DNA from: an uncultured Nitrospirota bacterium
Lineage (GTDB): Bacteria > Nitrospirota > Nitrospiria > Nitrospirales > UBA8639
DNA length: 64,000 nt
Direction: 5' to 3'
Assembly: GCA_937139405.1 (NCBI GenBank)
Contig: CAKZPV010000004.1
Span: 124,001-188,000, forward strand
Shown here: one piece after another, positions 25,218 through 33,478 of the stretch
Numbering within the stretch: the first letter of the stretch is position 1
Layout: every line of letters begins with the position of its first letter
Notes under the pieces: generated by a model
What the model was told of the DNA's origin: nothing
The model's database searches: none
Seen by the model: the letters and a program-made list of their open reading frames with translations, nothing else
Made by a program: the position numbers and the translations under genes

Positions 25218-25607
25218 ATGAACAACCGCCATCGGATCTTGACTGAAATTGTACTTATCCTTCTGATGGTTGCAATGTGTTTGGGAGCCTTTCCCACTAT
25301 TGCAGCTCCACCCGGCCTTCGGATTACTATCGGAACGTTTTCGCCGCACTTTTCCCCAAAATTAGCGGAAATTAAAACTGGCACCACCATTACCTGGGAA
25401 AATCCAACGGCCATTCTCCATTCCATCACTCACGATGGGTGTACCACTGGGCAACGATGCGCCTTTGATTCCGGACCTATTGGCTCCAATCAAACATTCA
25501 GCATACACGATTTACCGCCTGGCTCTTATCCCTACCACTGCTCATTTCATCCCATTATGCGAGGCATCCTTGTCGTCCTTAAATCTGATATTGCTAGTGA
25601 AACGTAA
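25218..25607 (+). CDS. Periplasmic cupredoxin (type 1 copper protein)
   Basis: The 129-residue protein has a signal peptide to about residue 30 (TIAAPP). Its cupredoxin core has the copper ligands His in ILHSITHDG, and Cys, His and Met in YHCSFHPIM. Extra cysteines (DGCTTGQRC) probably form a disulphide. It resembles plastocyanin/amicyanin-like single-domain carriers. Located just after the dead cytochrome and before a barrel protein; likely a one-electron carrier in the periplasm. Confidence 0.9.
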   Translation: MNNRHRILTEIVLILLMVAMCLGAFPTIAAPPGLRITIGTFSPHFSPKLAEIKTGTTITWENPTAILHSITHDGCTTGQRCAFDSGPIGSNQTFSIHDLPPGSYPYHCSFHPIMRGILVVLKSDIASET

Positions 25608-25630
25608 TCCTACATTTCTCGGACAACGGG

Positions 25631-26692
25631 ATGCACGATACAAGAAAAATAGTCGAGGAGTTTTTGATTTCAGAGTGTCTGGTGAACGGACAAAGAGCGT
25701 TATGGCTCTTGCTGACCATTGGCTTAGTAAGTATAGGGTGGCTAGGGTTAGAAAAATCTGCTGAAGCAGCCACGACCATAAACGTGGAAGGGAACATCTT
25801 TTATACCGATGATGCCGGTCTCTTTTCTTCGTCACGACGGTTATCGTTGCAGGAAGATCCCACACAGCCAGTTGTAGATGTGACTGATCAAGGGGAAGAT
25901 GTCGTGTTTGAACCAGTGCTCACGATCAGGAGGAGCTTTTTTTCGCAATTTGGCGAAACGACTGTGTCATTTCGCGGACAAGGCTTTGTGTTTGCTGACC
26001 AAACACGTTTGAGTCATGGAACGTACGGGCTCAAACTTGAACAGGCATTCTCATCTAAAACTACAGTAGGACTTCGATATCATTTTGGTCCAAATTTATT
26101 CTTGGGGGACAATGAAGCCCGACGATCCGGAAGCAAAAAACTTCTTGAGGAACGAGTAACCACGCACTTCTGGGCCGGAACGATTGAGCGAGAAGTCGTG
26201 GACGATTTACGCCTTCGCTTGTTGGGACGCTATGGATTACGTCTGTACAATAATGATTTTGCGCAACGAGATACTCACTTTTGGACAGTTGGCCCTCATA
26301 TTGAATGGACGATACAGCCGGGGATTGGGTTAAAGATGGGGTATCATTTTGAACGAGGGCTTGCAGATGGACGTAACCAATCGCAATTTCATGACGATGT
26401 GTCGTATAGCAATCACTATATGTCCACGGAACTTGAGGTTGAGATAAGTGAGAGTACCACCTTGGAACTCGCCATTCATTACGAACGCAATAATTTTATA
26501 AGTGATCTAGAAGAAGATGAACGGAATGGAGCCAATGAAGATGTGTGGCAAGGTGATGTTGAGATTCGCCATCAAGTGACAGACGCCGCAACGTTGAAAG
26601 GCGGATTCCAACGGTCACAGCGTAAAGCGAGTTTTGAACGAAGCACGATCATTGATGTCAATGTGTGGATAGGTGGGGTGTATCAATTCTGA
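25631..26692 (+). CDS. Outer-membrane beta-barrel protein
   Basis: The 353-residue protein has a long N-terminal region with a hydrophobic signal (LWLLLTIGLVSIGWLGLEKSAEA). The rest is strongly amphipathic beta sequence with many Tyr/Phe/Trp and ends VNVWIGGVYQF, a typical barrel C-terminus with final Phe. No family recognised. It begins 23 bp after the cupredoxin gene. Its start lacks a good ribosome site, so translation may be coupled to the cupredoxin. Confidence 0.72.
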   Translation: MHDTRKIVEEFLISECLVNGQRALWLLLTIGLVSIGWLGLEKSAEAATTINVEGNIFYTDDAGLFSSSRRLSLQEDPTQPVVDVTDQGEDVVFEPVLTIRRSFFSQFGETTVSFRGQGFVFADQTRLSHGTYGLKLEQAFSSKTTVGLRYHFGPNLFLGDNEARRSGSKKLLEERVTTHFWAGTIEREVVDDLRLRLLGRYGLRLYNNDFAQRDTHFWTVGPHIEWTIQPGIGLKMGYHFERGLADGRNQSQFHDDVSYSNHYMSTELEVEISESTTLELAIHYERNNFISDLEEDERNGANEDVWQGDVEIRHQVTDAATLKGGFQRSQRKASFERSTIIDVNVWIGGVYQF

Positions 26693-27604
26693 AGTCCTGA
26701 AAAGGTCATACCGGAAGGTCTCTAGGCCTAGGATTTCCAAGAGTTGTATGTGCACAAACCATCTATCATGATGAACTCAAAAAACTGTAAAGCTGTTTTC
26801 AGGCAAAGGATAAGGGGGGGTCTCTTTCTCTGTTTTGGGCTATTGGCTGGATTCTCCCCGTTTCTGCATCATCATGAATTCGATCTCTCAGACGCGTATC
26901 TGGTTTTCACCTCTCAACAATGGTCCAGATGAGAAACAATAGTACGGCCCTTTGCATCCTCCGCTCGAGCTAAACCCACAGACGACAAAACCATAAATGT
27001 CACCCACAGCAACATGGACTTAAAAAATATCGGTCTGGTGAACAATGACATAACATCTCCTTGTGTTGAATAAAAGATAAAAGTGATGTTGCCAAGGATC
27101 GTGTGATCTTCCTTCTCTTCTGTACCCTACTCCAAGAGTCTAAGCATAAACGACAAAAGTAAGTGAGAAATGAAGAGGGAAGATTTCGGGAGATCCCTCC
27201 CCAGAGAAAATAAAGCCGCAAGTCCCCGATAATTCTTTCCCAAGGAATAAGTAACCCACATGCCGAAGGATTGCGCGTTGAGTAAGAGTAGGACTGGTTG
27301 AATGTACTTGAAAAAACGAAAAAGGTTCGAGGGTGCGGTAAGAATTTACTTATGGCAGGTGAAGAAAAGTTCTTCACCTGCCGGCTACATGCTGTGGCGA
27401 CCTTACACAGCGTGTTTTGTGCAGCGCAGTATGAATAGGTAACGGTGAGCAGGCGACTGTGCAATTTATATGAGATCTGCATGATCGATTATGAGAAATG
27501 TGTCATTATGCCTCCCTGCCTCTTTCTGTTGATTAGTGCTCAAGAGAAAATAGATTTCTTGAATAGCATGGTTTCCAACCTTCAGCAAAAAACAATTTTT
27601 CCGT
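26693..27604. other. Long non-coding stretch with one palindrome
   Basis: About 910 bp. A 62-codon frame from TTG 26744 (hydrophobic centre, His-His-His) is possible but has no ribosome site. The rest contains many stops in all frames, apart from a Ser/Cys-rich minus-strand frame that looks accidental. The one notable element is the palindrome at 27354-27382. Confidence 0.5.
27354..27382. repeat. Perfect 13-bp inverted repeat with 3-nt loop
   Basis: GGCAGGTGAAGAA at 27354-27366 and TTCTTCACCTGCC at 27370-27382 are perfect arms. No T-run follows on either strand, so it is not a standard terminator. It lies in the middle of the 910-bp gap, nearly 700 bp from the plus-strand barrel gene and 220 bp from the convergent SOD gene. 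Confidence 0.6.
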
Positions 27605-28201
27605 TTACATGGTTTGCATTGGCTCAATAATGCCACAGGCATCGCGTGATCCCCCTGCACATCCCTTGTTCAATTCATCATCTTTGTCGCAATACAGATC
27701 TTCATTGGTGTGGATGATGAAGGCACTTCCATCTTCATCCAAGACGCTCAACCGACCCTCGGATAGCGAAACTCGTGTGGTGACGGTATGCAGCGTTCCC
27801 ACTCCATTGACCACATTGATGTTGACCAAATCTCCCATATGGTAGGGATGGTTGAAATCTGGGGCATCAGGTGTCGACTTACCAAATGGTCCGGGATCAT
27901 GATGGCCCTTCGCCGCTCCACATGGTTGGCAACTTGCCACCTCATGAATATGAACAGCATGTTTGCCATCGGTTAATCCCTTGACTTTCATCTGGACATA
28001 GACTTTTTTGATTCCTTCGGCCGATTCAAATTCTTTCAGAGTAGCCGTGCCGGTAATAGCGGGGTCCGTACATCCTTCAATGGTGGCCTTCGCGGTTTTG
28101 GAGACGTCATGATGCCCATAGTGACTACAGCCCGAGAGCACCACCACTCCCAAACACATTATCCAAATTTTATGTTGTTGAAATAACGTTGCTAGATTCA
28201 T
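27605..28201 (-). CDS. Cu/Zn superoxide dismutase-like lipoprotein
   Basis: About 198 residues starting MNLATLFQQHKIW after AAGGAGG. A lipobox (VVVLSGC) ends the signal sequence. The SOD fold motifs are present: HAVHIHEVASC (copper site), a zinc loop with GHHDPGPFG and FNHPYHMGDL, and FIIHTNEDL. CAGGSRDACG supplies the usual disulphide cysteine. It would remove periplasmic superoxide next to a cluster of cytochromes. The zinc loop differs from classic enzymes and the end is longer, so activity should not be taken for granted. Confidence 0.88.
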   Translation of the reverse strand: MNLATLFQQHKIWIMCLGVVVLSGCSHYGHHDVSKTAKATIEGCTDPAITGTATLKEFESAEGIKKVYVQMKVKGLTDGKHAVHIHEVASCQPCGAAKGHHDPGPFGKSTPDAPDFNHPYHMGDLVNINVVNGVGTLHTVTTRVSLSEGRLSVLDEDGSAFIIHTNEDLYCDKDDELNKGCAGGSRDACGIIEPMQTM

Positions 28202-28271
28202 AATCGACCTCCTTGATAAATAAATGATGTTATGAATGCGTAATTCTATTGCGCGAGCGTACTCTTTTCGT

Positions 28272-28739
28272 TTAGGTCTCCCCAAACATCCGAATATAGG
28301 TCACAATGTGCCAGGCCTGCTCTTCTGATATATACAATGGCATATAGGGTGCCATGTCTGTACCATGACTGCCGTGTTTGAGAATCCAGAACAATTCTCC
28401 ATCGGTGCGCGCAGCCTGCCACGCGGCATCGGCAAAGTTGGTTGGCGGTTGCGCACCAGCAGGTGTCGTACGTCCACCGCTTATTCCTCCCGCTCCTTCT
28501 AAACCATGGCAGGCAGAGCACAAGGCCTTTCCCTCATACAGTTTTTTCCCTTTTGCGATGATTCCTTCCGAAGGCGTGAAAGGGTTTTGAAATGATTTGG
28601 CTTCTTGAAGCCGATCCGGGGGGACCCGAGGCTTGAGATCTCCCGCACTTCCTGCCCAGGCAAGAACAATGGGCAGAAAAAAGAGAACGCCTACCATACA
28701 CCACATTCTATGGAATACTTTTTGCCACAATGTAGCCAT
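28272..28739 (-). CDS. Periplasmic c-type cytochrome (LKPRVP family)
   Basis: About 155 residues from the ATG at 28739, with AAGGAG in front. A signal peptide is followed by LKPRVPPDRLQEAKSFQNPF, then GKKLYEGKALCSACHG (haem) and DGELFWILKHGSHGTDMAPY, where the Met is a likely ligand. It shares this layout with the cytochrome at 29741 and the pseudogene at 24718, so the three form a local paralogue family. It lies upstream of the SOD gene on the same strand. Confidence 0.87.
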   Translation of the reverse strand: MATLWQKVFHRMWCMVGVLFFLPIVLAWAGSAGDLKPRVPPDRLQEAKSFQNPFTPSEGIIAKGKKLYEGKALCSACHGLEGAGGISGGRTTPAGAQPPTNFADAAWQAARTDGELFWILKHGSHGTDMAPYMPLYISEEQAWHIVTYIRMFGET

Positions 28740-28854
28740 GCCATTTGCTCCTTTGATAAAATAGGAAAACGAAATTACCCTCAACAATTCGAAAGGAAAT
28801 CAGTTTTCTTATCATTATTTTCATATTCCATTAATACAGCAGAGAGGAGACTCG

Positions 28855-29052
28855 ATGAATTTAGACGAGGCCGGTCGTCTACAAGAAGCATGGAAAACCA
28901 CACATGGAGATAGACCCTGCAACCATACTCGGATCGTTGATCGCCTTCTTACCGAAGATGGACAATCCACAGAGAAGTTGGCCTGCAGGGAATGTGGAGC
29001 CATCCATCTCGACCCACTTAGATCACTGCCCGACTCCCCTCCACCACAGTGA
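28855..29052 (+). CDS. Small zinc-ribbon-like protein
   Basis: A 65-residue product (MNLDEAGRLQEAWK...) with C-N-H and C-R-E-C-G-A-I-H, compatible with a single zinc site. GAGGAG precedes the ATG at a good distance. It is divergent from the cytochrome at 28272. No family recognised; similar mini zinc-ribbon proteins occur at 48180 and 49416. Confidence 0.55.
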   Translation: MNLDEAGRLQEAWKTTHGDRPCNHTRIVDRLLTEDGQSTEKLACRECGAIHLDPLRSLPDSPPPQ

Positions 29053-29190
29053 CTATGTCTTCCTCGCTTCTTCCCTGCGCAAATAAAGAGGGAGAGCTCG
29101 TGGACATGACGGGGAAAATCGTCCTGTCCATCCCACAGAATTCCACTCAAAACACATATATTTGTCAGAATCCAACTGGACAGCTTTCAA

Positions 29191-29643
29191 TCACGAAACT
29201 TTGATTTGCAGACGTTTTGGCTTTGCCATTTCTCCTTTGGGGAGATGAACCATTAACACGCCGTCATTGAATTGAGCTGACACCTTCTCTTCTTCCGCAT
29301 CGGCAGGAACCGTAAAGCTTCGTTCAAAACTGCCATAGGAACGTTCCACTCGATGAAACTTTTTCCCTTTTTCTTCTTTCTCAGATTTCCGTTCACCTGA
29401 AATGGCTAACACCCCATCCTGAACAGAAATTTTCACGTCTTCCTTTTTAATTTCAGGAAGATCCGCTTTAATCAGATATTCCTTCTCATCTTCTGAAATA
29501 TCGACGAGAGGTGCCCAATCCATCACGCGCATTGGCTCTTTGTCACGATCCTTAGAAGGAGTAGATTTTCCCATCCAAGATGAAAGCCGTTTTTCAAATT
29601 CCTGAATGTCCTGCATTGGATCCCAGCGTGTTAAAAGACTCAT
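29191..29643 (-). CDS. Hsp20/alpha-crystallin small heat-shock protein
   Basis: The 150-residue protein starts MSLLTRWDPMQDIQEFEKRL after GGAGGTGACATC. The alpha-crystallin domain includes WAPLVDISEDEKEYLIKADLPEIKKEDVKISVQDGVLAISGERK and ends with FNDGVLMVHLPKGE. ATP-independent holdase chaperone, cytosolic. The longer frame to 29919 runs antisense through the neighbouring cytochrome region and is rejected. Confidence 0.95.
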   Translation of the reverse strand: MSLLTRWDPMQDIQEFEKRLSSWMGKSTPSKDRDKEPMRVMDWAPLVDISEDEKEYLIKADLPEIKKEDVKISVQDGVLAISGERKSEKEEKGKKFHRVERSYGSFERSFTVPADAEEEKVSAQFNDGVLMVHLPKGEMAKPKRLQIKVS

Positions 29644-29740
29644 GATGTCACCTCCATAGTTGATAAATAGAAAAGTACAACCGTAATGCTCCGTCTCATA
29701 GACGGCCATCTCCCATGCATCCATGACTCCGATCTCAGTT

Positions 29741-30304
29741 CTATTCTTGGCAACATTCATTCTGGCCACCATGTTTTCCATGAGAACCACCCATTCCTTT
29801 TGGACCACGATGACCTCCGCCACCCCCAGGTCCCATTCCTCCATGACGTCCCATCCCTCTTTGGCCTCGGCCTTTAGCAAAGGACCGTTCATATTGCATG
29901 ACGGTCCAAATTTCATCATCCGTCAACAGTCCTCCAAAGGGAATCATGCCAGTCCCGGGCGACCCATTTTTGATGACCCAAAAGAGTTCGCCTTCCGTCC
30001 GATGCCTCCACATCCCATGATGCCAAAAATTTCGCGGAGAGGGATTAAGCGAGAGCCCTCCCGTGCCATCCCCACGCCCCGATTTCCCATGACAATTAAA
30101 ACAAGTACCTTTGCCTTCATAAATTGCCTTCCCCTTCTCCACAATGTCAGGAGAATCCGGCAGGGGATTTACCAACGCTCGGGCTTCTTCAATCTTCTCA
30201 GCGGGAACACGTGGAGACATGAGTTGTCGTTCCCGGCCAAACAAAGGGCTTGCCAAAAAACTGCCCACCACCACAATCAATACAAGAATCGGCTTCCAAA
30301 ACAT
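29741..30304 (-). CDS. C-type cytochrome with Gly/His/Met-rich tail (LKPRVP family)
   Basis: The 187-residue protein begins with a signal peptide and MSPRVPAEKIEEARALVNPLP. The haem motif is CFNCHG, followed by TEGELFWVIKNGSPGTGMIPF. After the domain (about residue 140) a low-complexity tail rich in Gly, His, Met and Arg (GMGRHGGMGPGGGGG...) ends in NECCQE. Such tails often bind Cu or Ni; here that is inference. GAGGGAGGG is the ribosome site. Paralogue of 28272. Confidence 0.87.
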   Translation of the reverse strand: MFWKPILVLIVVVGSFLASPLFGRERQLMSPRVPAEKIEEARALVNPLPDSPDIVEKGKAIYEGKGTCFNCHGKSGRGDGTGGLSLNPSPRNFWHHGMWRHRTEGELFWVIKNGSPGTGMIPFGGLLTDDEIWTVMQYERSFAKGRGQRGMGRHGGMGPGGGGGHRGPKGMGGSHGKHGGQNECCQE

Positions 30305-30682
30305 ATTCTCCCTCCCTCAAGAAATTCGTATCTGTTAAACAGGCCAGTTGTAGGAATAATGCTCAAGGAGATCCTAGCCTGCATTCGTAAAATTGTACCT
30401 TTGCTAAGTCTATGCCAAGGGAATCAGACGTCCATACTCTGCTGGAATGACGAGGTATTCTTGAATGTCTTGTGACAACAACCCTCTGCGACAAAAATGG
30501 TAATGATGACAAATGCCCCGCCCATGAAAATGCATATGATGCAATCTGCAACAACAGATAACGGAAGAACTCACATATCCCAATACTGGAACAGGCAATC
30601 ATGGCACGAAAGTTGGTTCTTGAATCTGAAAGGTGGAAAAGGCATTAAGGAATGAGACTACTTTTCAAAGGAGCACCATCCC
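30305..30682. promoter_or_regulatory. Divergent intergenic region with weak sigma-54-like sites
   Basis: 378 bp between divergent cytochrome genes. Plus strand 30602-30617 reads TGGCAC-N5-TTGGT, and minus strand 30402-30417 reads TGGCAT-N5-TAGCA. Both have near-consensus -24 boxes at correct spacing but imperfect -12 boxes. No copies of the activator sites seen elsewhere. I see no gene here. Confidence 0.3.
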
Positions 30683-31048
30683 ATGAAGCATGCAGCTATC
30701 TCATTCAGTATCGTCTTTCTTCTAACAGTGACCCTTCCGGCTCGGAGCGAAGAGCCAGAGGTTTCTCCACAGAAAGGAAAAGCGATATATAAGGCTCATT
30801 GTGTGAGGTGCCACGGATCACAAGGAAGGGGAGATGGGCCGGATGCAGCTAATCTGATCGTCCCGCCCACGAATTTCCATCGTCCTGAGTCTCAAACCAA
30901 GTCGGACATGGATCTTCGAGGAGCCATCATCTGGGGATTGGCGTTTAGCCCAATGCATGGATGGTGGGGGAAACTCAGTGGATCTGAGATGCGGTCCGTC
31001 ACGGCCTATATTCGACAACTCGCACCCTATCAACCATCAACACCGTAA
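30683..31048 (+). CDS. Small periplasmic c-type cytochrome
   Basis: The 121-residue protein has a signal peptide (to about residue 22) and one haem domain: GKAIYKAHCVRCHGSQGRGDGPDAANLIVPP. SPMHGWWGKLSG supplies a Met, and the end is YIRQLAPYQP. It is a clear paralogue of the cytochrome at 40062, which shares the RCHG.QG.G.GPDAA, IVPP, PMHGW and IRQLAPYQP blocks. Soluble electron carrier. Confidence 0.87.
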   Translation: MKHAAISFSIVFLLTVTLPARSEEPEVSPQKGKAIYKAHCVRCHGSQGRGDGPDAANLIVPPTNFHRPESQTKSDMDLRGAIIWGLAFSPMHGWWGKLSGSEMRSVTAYIRQLAPYQPSTP

Positions 31049-31115
31049 TGGCTGAGAAAATCTACTCTGGGAATGCTACTATCTATAATCTATTACAACA
31101 CCCAGGATTCCTCTC

Positions 31116-31751
31116 ATGCTAGAGGTTGCGGCTGTCGCCTTCACCACATTTTTCGTCACCCTTGGCCCCATTGAAGCCGCCGCAATGTTTGCCATCCTCA
31201 CCAATAATCGAACGCATCAACATCGGCGCTCAATGGCTTTCCGTGCCATCCTCGTCGCCACGGGAATTCTCTTCGTTTTCGCCTTGCTGGGAGATTGGTT
31301 GCTAGGACTTCTGGGGATTTCTCTGGCCGCCCTGCAAACTGCGGGAGGAATTCTACTGTTGTTGATTGGGATTGATATGGTGTTTGCACGAGACTCCGGC
31401 GGGATCACCACGACTAATGCCGAAACTCAAGAGGCCACACAAAAGCAGGATATTTCGGTCTTTCCCTTAGCCACTCCGCTCATCGCCGGGCCTGGGGCAA
31501 TCGGCGCGGTCATTCTCCTCGTAGCCAATGCCCAAGGGGATTGGCGTACCCAGCTCATCGTCATTACCGCATTATTCGTGGTCTTAGTCATTACACTGTT
31601 GGCGCTGTTGGGAGCCTCATACATCCAGAAAGTCCTGGGAGTTTCCGGGCAACATGTGATGAGTCGCGTGTTTGGCGTATTGCTTTGCGCCTTGGCCGTA
31701 CAATTTGTCTTTGACGGAATCGAACAAAGCGGTCTTTTGCCATCATCTTAA
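31116..31751 (+). CDS. MarC-family integral membrane protein
   Basis: The 211-residue protein has six predicted membrane helices and the MarC (UPF0056) landmarks: FVTLGPIEAAAMFAILT near the N-terminus, FPLATPLIAGPGAIGAVILL in the middle, and a final helix with GVLLCALAVQFVFDGI. MarC proteins are inner-membrane proteins of unresolved transport role. Ribosome site weak (AGGA). Located between a cytochrome and a small unknown gene. Confidence 0.88.
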   Translation: MLEVAAVAFTTFFVTLGPIEAAAMFAILTNNRTHQHRRSMAFRAILVATGILFVFALLGDWLLGLLGISLAALQTAGGILLLLIGIDMVFARDSGGITTTNAETQEATQKQDISVFPLATPLIAGPGAIGAVILLVANAQGDWRTQLIVITALFVVLVITLLALLGASYIQKVLGVSGQHVMSRVFGVLLCALAVQFVFDGIEQSGLLPSS

Positions 31752-31777
31752 TCTATAAAAAAATCAAGGAGGTTCTC

Positions 31778-31984
31778 ATGGAATCCAACGCAGAACTCAA
31801 TCCAAGTAACCAAGCTATTCTTCAGGCCGCCAGTCAGATTTTTTGTAGTGCCATCGCAGCAGGAAAAGTTCATGCAGGCAACCATGCCCAGATGTTTTCC
31901 TATTCCGTTAAGTCTGCCGTTCGTATGGCAAGCAGTGTTAAGCATACGGGAGTCACAAATGAAGAACTACCTTGGCCAGAGTAA
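31778..31984 (+). CDS. Small conserved-looking protein, unknown
   Basis: A 68-residue helical product (MESNAELNPSNQAILQAASQIFCSAIAAGKVHAGNHAQMF...) with an excellent ribosome site, AAGGAGG, 7 nt before the ATG. No membrane span or metal motif beyond one Cys and a few His. Family not recognised. It follows the MarC gene by 26 bp. Confidence 0.7.
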   Translation: MESNAELNPSNQAILQAASQIFCSAIAAGKVHAGNHAQMFSYSVKSAVRMASSVKHTGVTNEELPWPE

Positions 31985-32024
31985 CTGTTGCAGGAAGCCA
32001 TAACAGACTACGTTTCTCCACAAT

Positions 32025-32729
32025 TCATGAACGCCCTTTGGCAAACACAAGATAGAATGTCGCGGACAGACCGGATGCTCCGAAAATCATACACATGACC
32101 ACAATTTGGTACTGCGCAGCCACAAGAGGGGAAATGCCAGAGAGAATTTGCCCCGTCATCATTCCTGGTAAAGAAACAAGACCGACAGCAAATAATGAAT
32201 TGGTGACAGGTATCAATGCCGCGTGCAAGGCGTTATTTTTGGCATCGGTGTAAGGAATGGTATTTTCACATTCCGCCTCGAATCGTTCCGCTGCAACACT
32301 GACCGTGTTCATGCAACTCGCAAAGATCATTCCGGCAAGAGGTATGAAATAGCGAGGCAGAAACCAAGGGTGAATATTCAGAACAGCCTGGGTCACCAAC
32401 ACTAGTATGGGAACACCACCCAGGAAAATTGCGCCTAACGCCTTCCAATAGAGATGAGGCGTTTTATGCTTCACCGGGCGCAGAGCAATCCAACTCGCCG
32501 CGATCACCATAACCATGACCACAGTGACAATAATTCCTGGATGATCGGCAGTGAAAAGATAAATCAAAATGTACCCGATCAGTAATAATTGTATGAGCAT
32601 GCGTGCGACTCCATACAGGGCTGTCCGAGCATGCAAAGACCATCGAAATAATATGCCTATGACGATGAGAGTCGGCAAAAAGGCTAGAATTAACCCTGAA
32701 AGTGAAACGGATTGGATAGAGGTATTCAC
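32025..32729 (-). CDS. FetB/YbbM-like ABC permease (UPF0014)
   Basis: About 234 residues from a GTG at 32729, or longer from upstream starts that overlap the previous gene. Seven hydrophobic segments and UPF0014 hallmarks are present: GVARMLIQLLLIGYILIYLF, PLAGMIFASCMNTVSVA, ALIPVTNSLFAVGLVSLPGMMTGQILSGISPLVAAQYQ. FetB pairs with an ABC ATPase (FetA) in iron homeostasis. No fetA gene is adjacent; the only nearby ATPase is MlaF at 34444. It is the last gene of the Mla-type operon. Confidence 0.85.
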   Translation of the reverse strand: MNTSIQSVSLSGLILAFLPTLIVIGILFRWSLHARTALYGVARMLIQLLLIGYILIYLFTADHPGIIVTVVMVMVIAASWIALRPVKHKTPHLYWKALGAIFLGGVPILVLVTQAVLNIHPWFLPRYFIPLAGMIFASCMNTVSVAAERFEAECENTIPYTDAKNNALHAALIPVTNSLFAVGLVSLPGMMTGQILSGISPLVAAQYQIVVMCMIFGASGLSATFYLVFAKGRS

Positions 32730-32832
32730 TTCTTGCCTTTCGCAGTGATCAAAGCCCGGCTTGATCGGATATATTCGAGCACGCCCCCATGGTATTTCCA
32801 ACTTCTCTAGCAAATAGGCCCATGACACCAAT

Positions 32833-33477
32833 TTAGCAATGTGCAGGTGAACCTTCTTCCACACACTCAGCCAACCATTCCTGGAGATCCGTCAAGAGGC
32901 GGCTTACGGCGAACTGAGTGGCTAAAACCCCTCCATAGGCATCTTCGCTTGAGGTCTCTTCTTCCCTTTCAAATTTTCGTGCGCCTATTACCTGTCGATC
33001 TTTGAGGTTCATCAATTGCCCGCGCCAGGCCAGTCGCATGCGGCTAGGTTGTTGAAGAAATTCCTGCACGACCACCACTTGCGTCAGATTCAATCGATAG
33101 TCTCCACGAATCGAGGTTGGCATGGGCGTAACAGATTGCCACATCCCACTCTCTTCAAGGTTCTGGACCAACAATGGCATGAGCATGCGAGCTGGTGCCT
33201 CCACCCATTGGCTCGTGGCAAAGTAATTCAACTCATGTGGAACTTGCACATATGCCATGCGCGATGATTCGAACCCCGGAGCCGGTTCCGGAACGCCAAT
33301 CAACAAACTTGGCAAACTCGTCGACTCAGAAGAAAGAGGAGCACTTCCTACGCTCTTCCCTCTTGGACTCTCTATAAGGTACGTACGAATCGGGGCAGGA
33401 CTTTCTCGAACGATCCCACAGCCTGCGACGATAGTCAGAAGCACAAGAGCTGCTATTTGGAAACGAAACAACTTCAC
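32833..33477 (-). CDS. ABC-type transport auxiliary lipoprotein (PqiC-like)
   Basis: About 215 residues from the GTG at 33477, directly after the MlaD stop. Signal with lipobox LTIVAGC. Features of the ABC_trans_aux family: RTYLIESP near the N-terminus, LLIGVPEPAPGFESSRMAYV, ELNYFATSQWVEAPARML, and a C-terminal helical region (ATQFAVSRLLTDLQEWL). Such lipoproteins sit at the outer membrane and work with MCE proteins (PqiC with PqiB). This fits its place after mlaE-mlaF-mlaD. Confidence 0.85.
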   Translation of the reverse strand: MKLFRFQIAALVLLTIVAGCGIVRESPAPIRTYLIESPRGKSVGSAPLSSESTSLPSLLIGVPEPAPGFESSRMAYVQVPHELNYFATSQWVEAPARMLMPLLVQNLEESGMWQSVTPMPTSIRGDYRLNLTQVVVVQEFLQQPSRMRLAWRGQLMNLKDRQVIGARKFEREEETSSEDAYGGVLATQFAVSRLLTDLQEWLAECVEEGSPAHC

Positions 33478-33478
33478 A

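Noticed and set aside
27000-27482. 160-residue minus-strand frame, Ser/Cys-rich
   Set aside because: No family, no ribosome site and odd composition; looks like a chance frame through non-coding DNA.
29644-29919. N-terminal extension of the Hsp20 frame
   Set aside because: It runs through the end of the neighbouring cytochrome gene; a strong ribosome site precedes the internal ATG at 29643.
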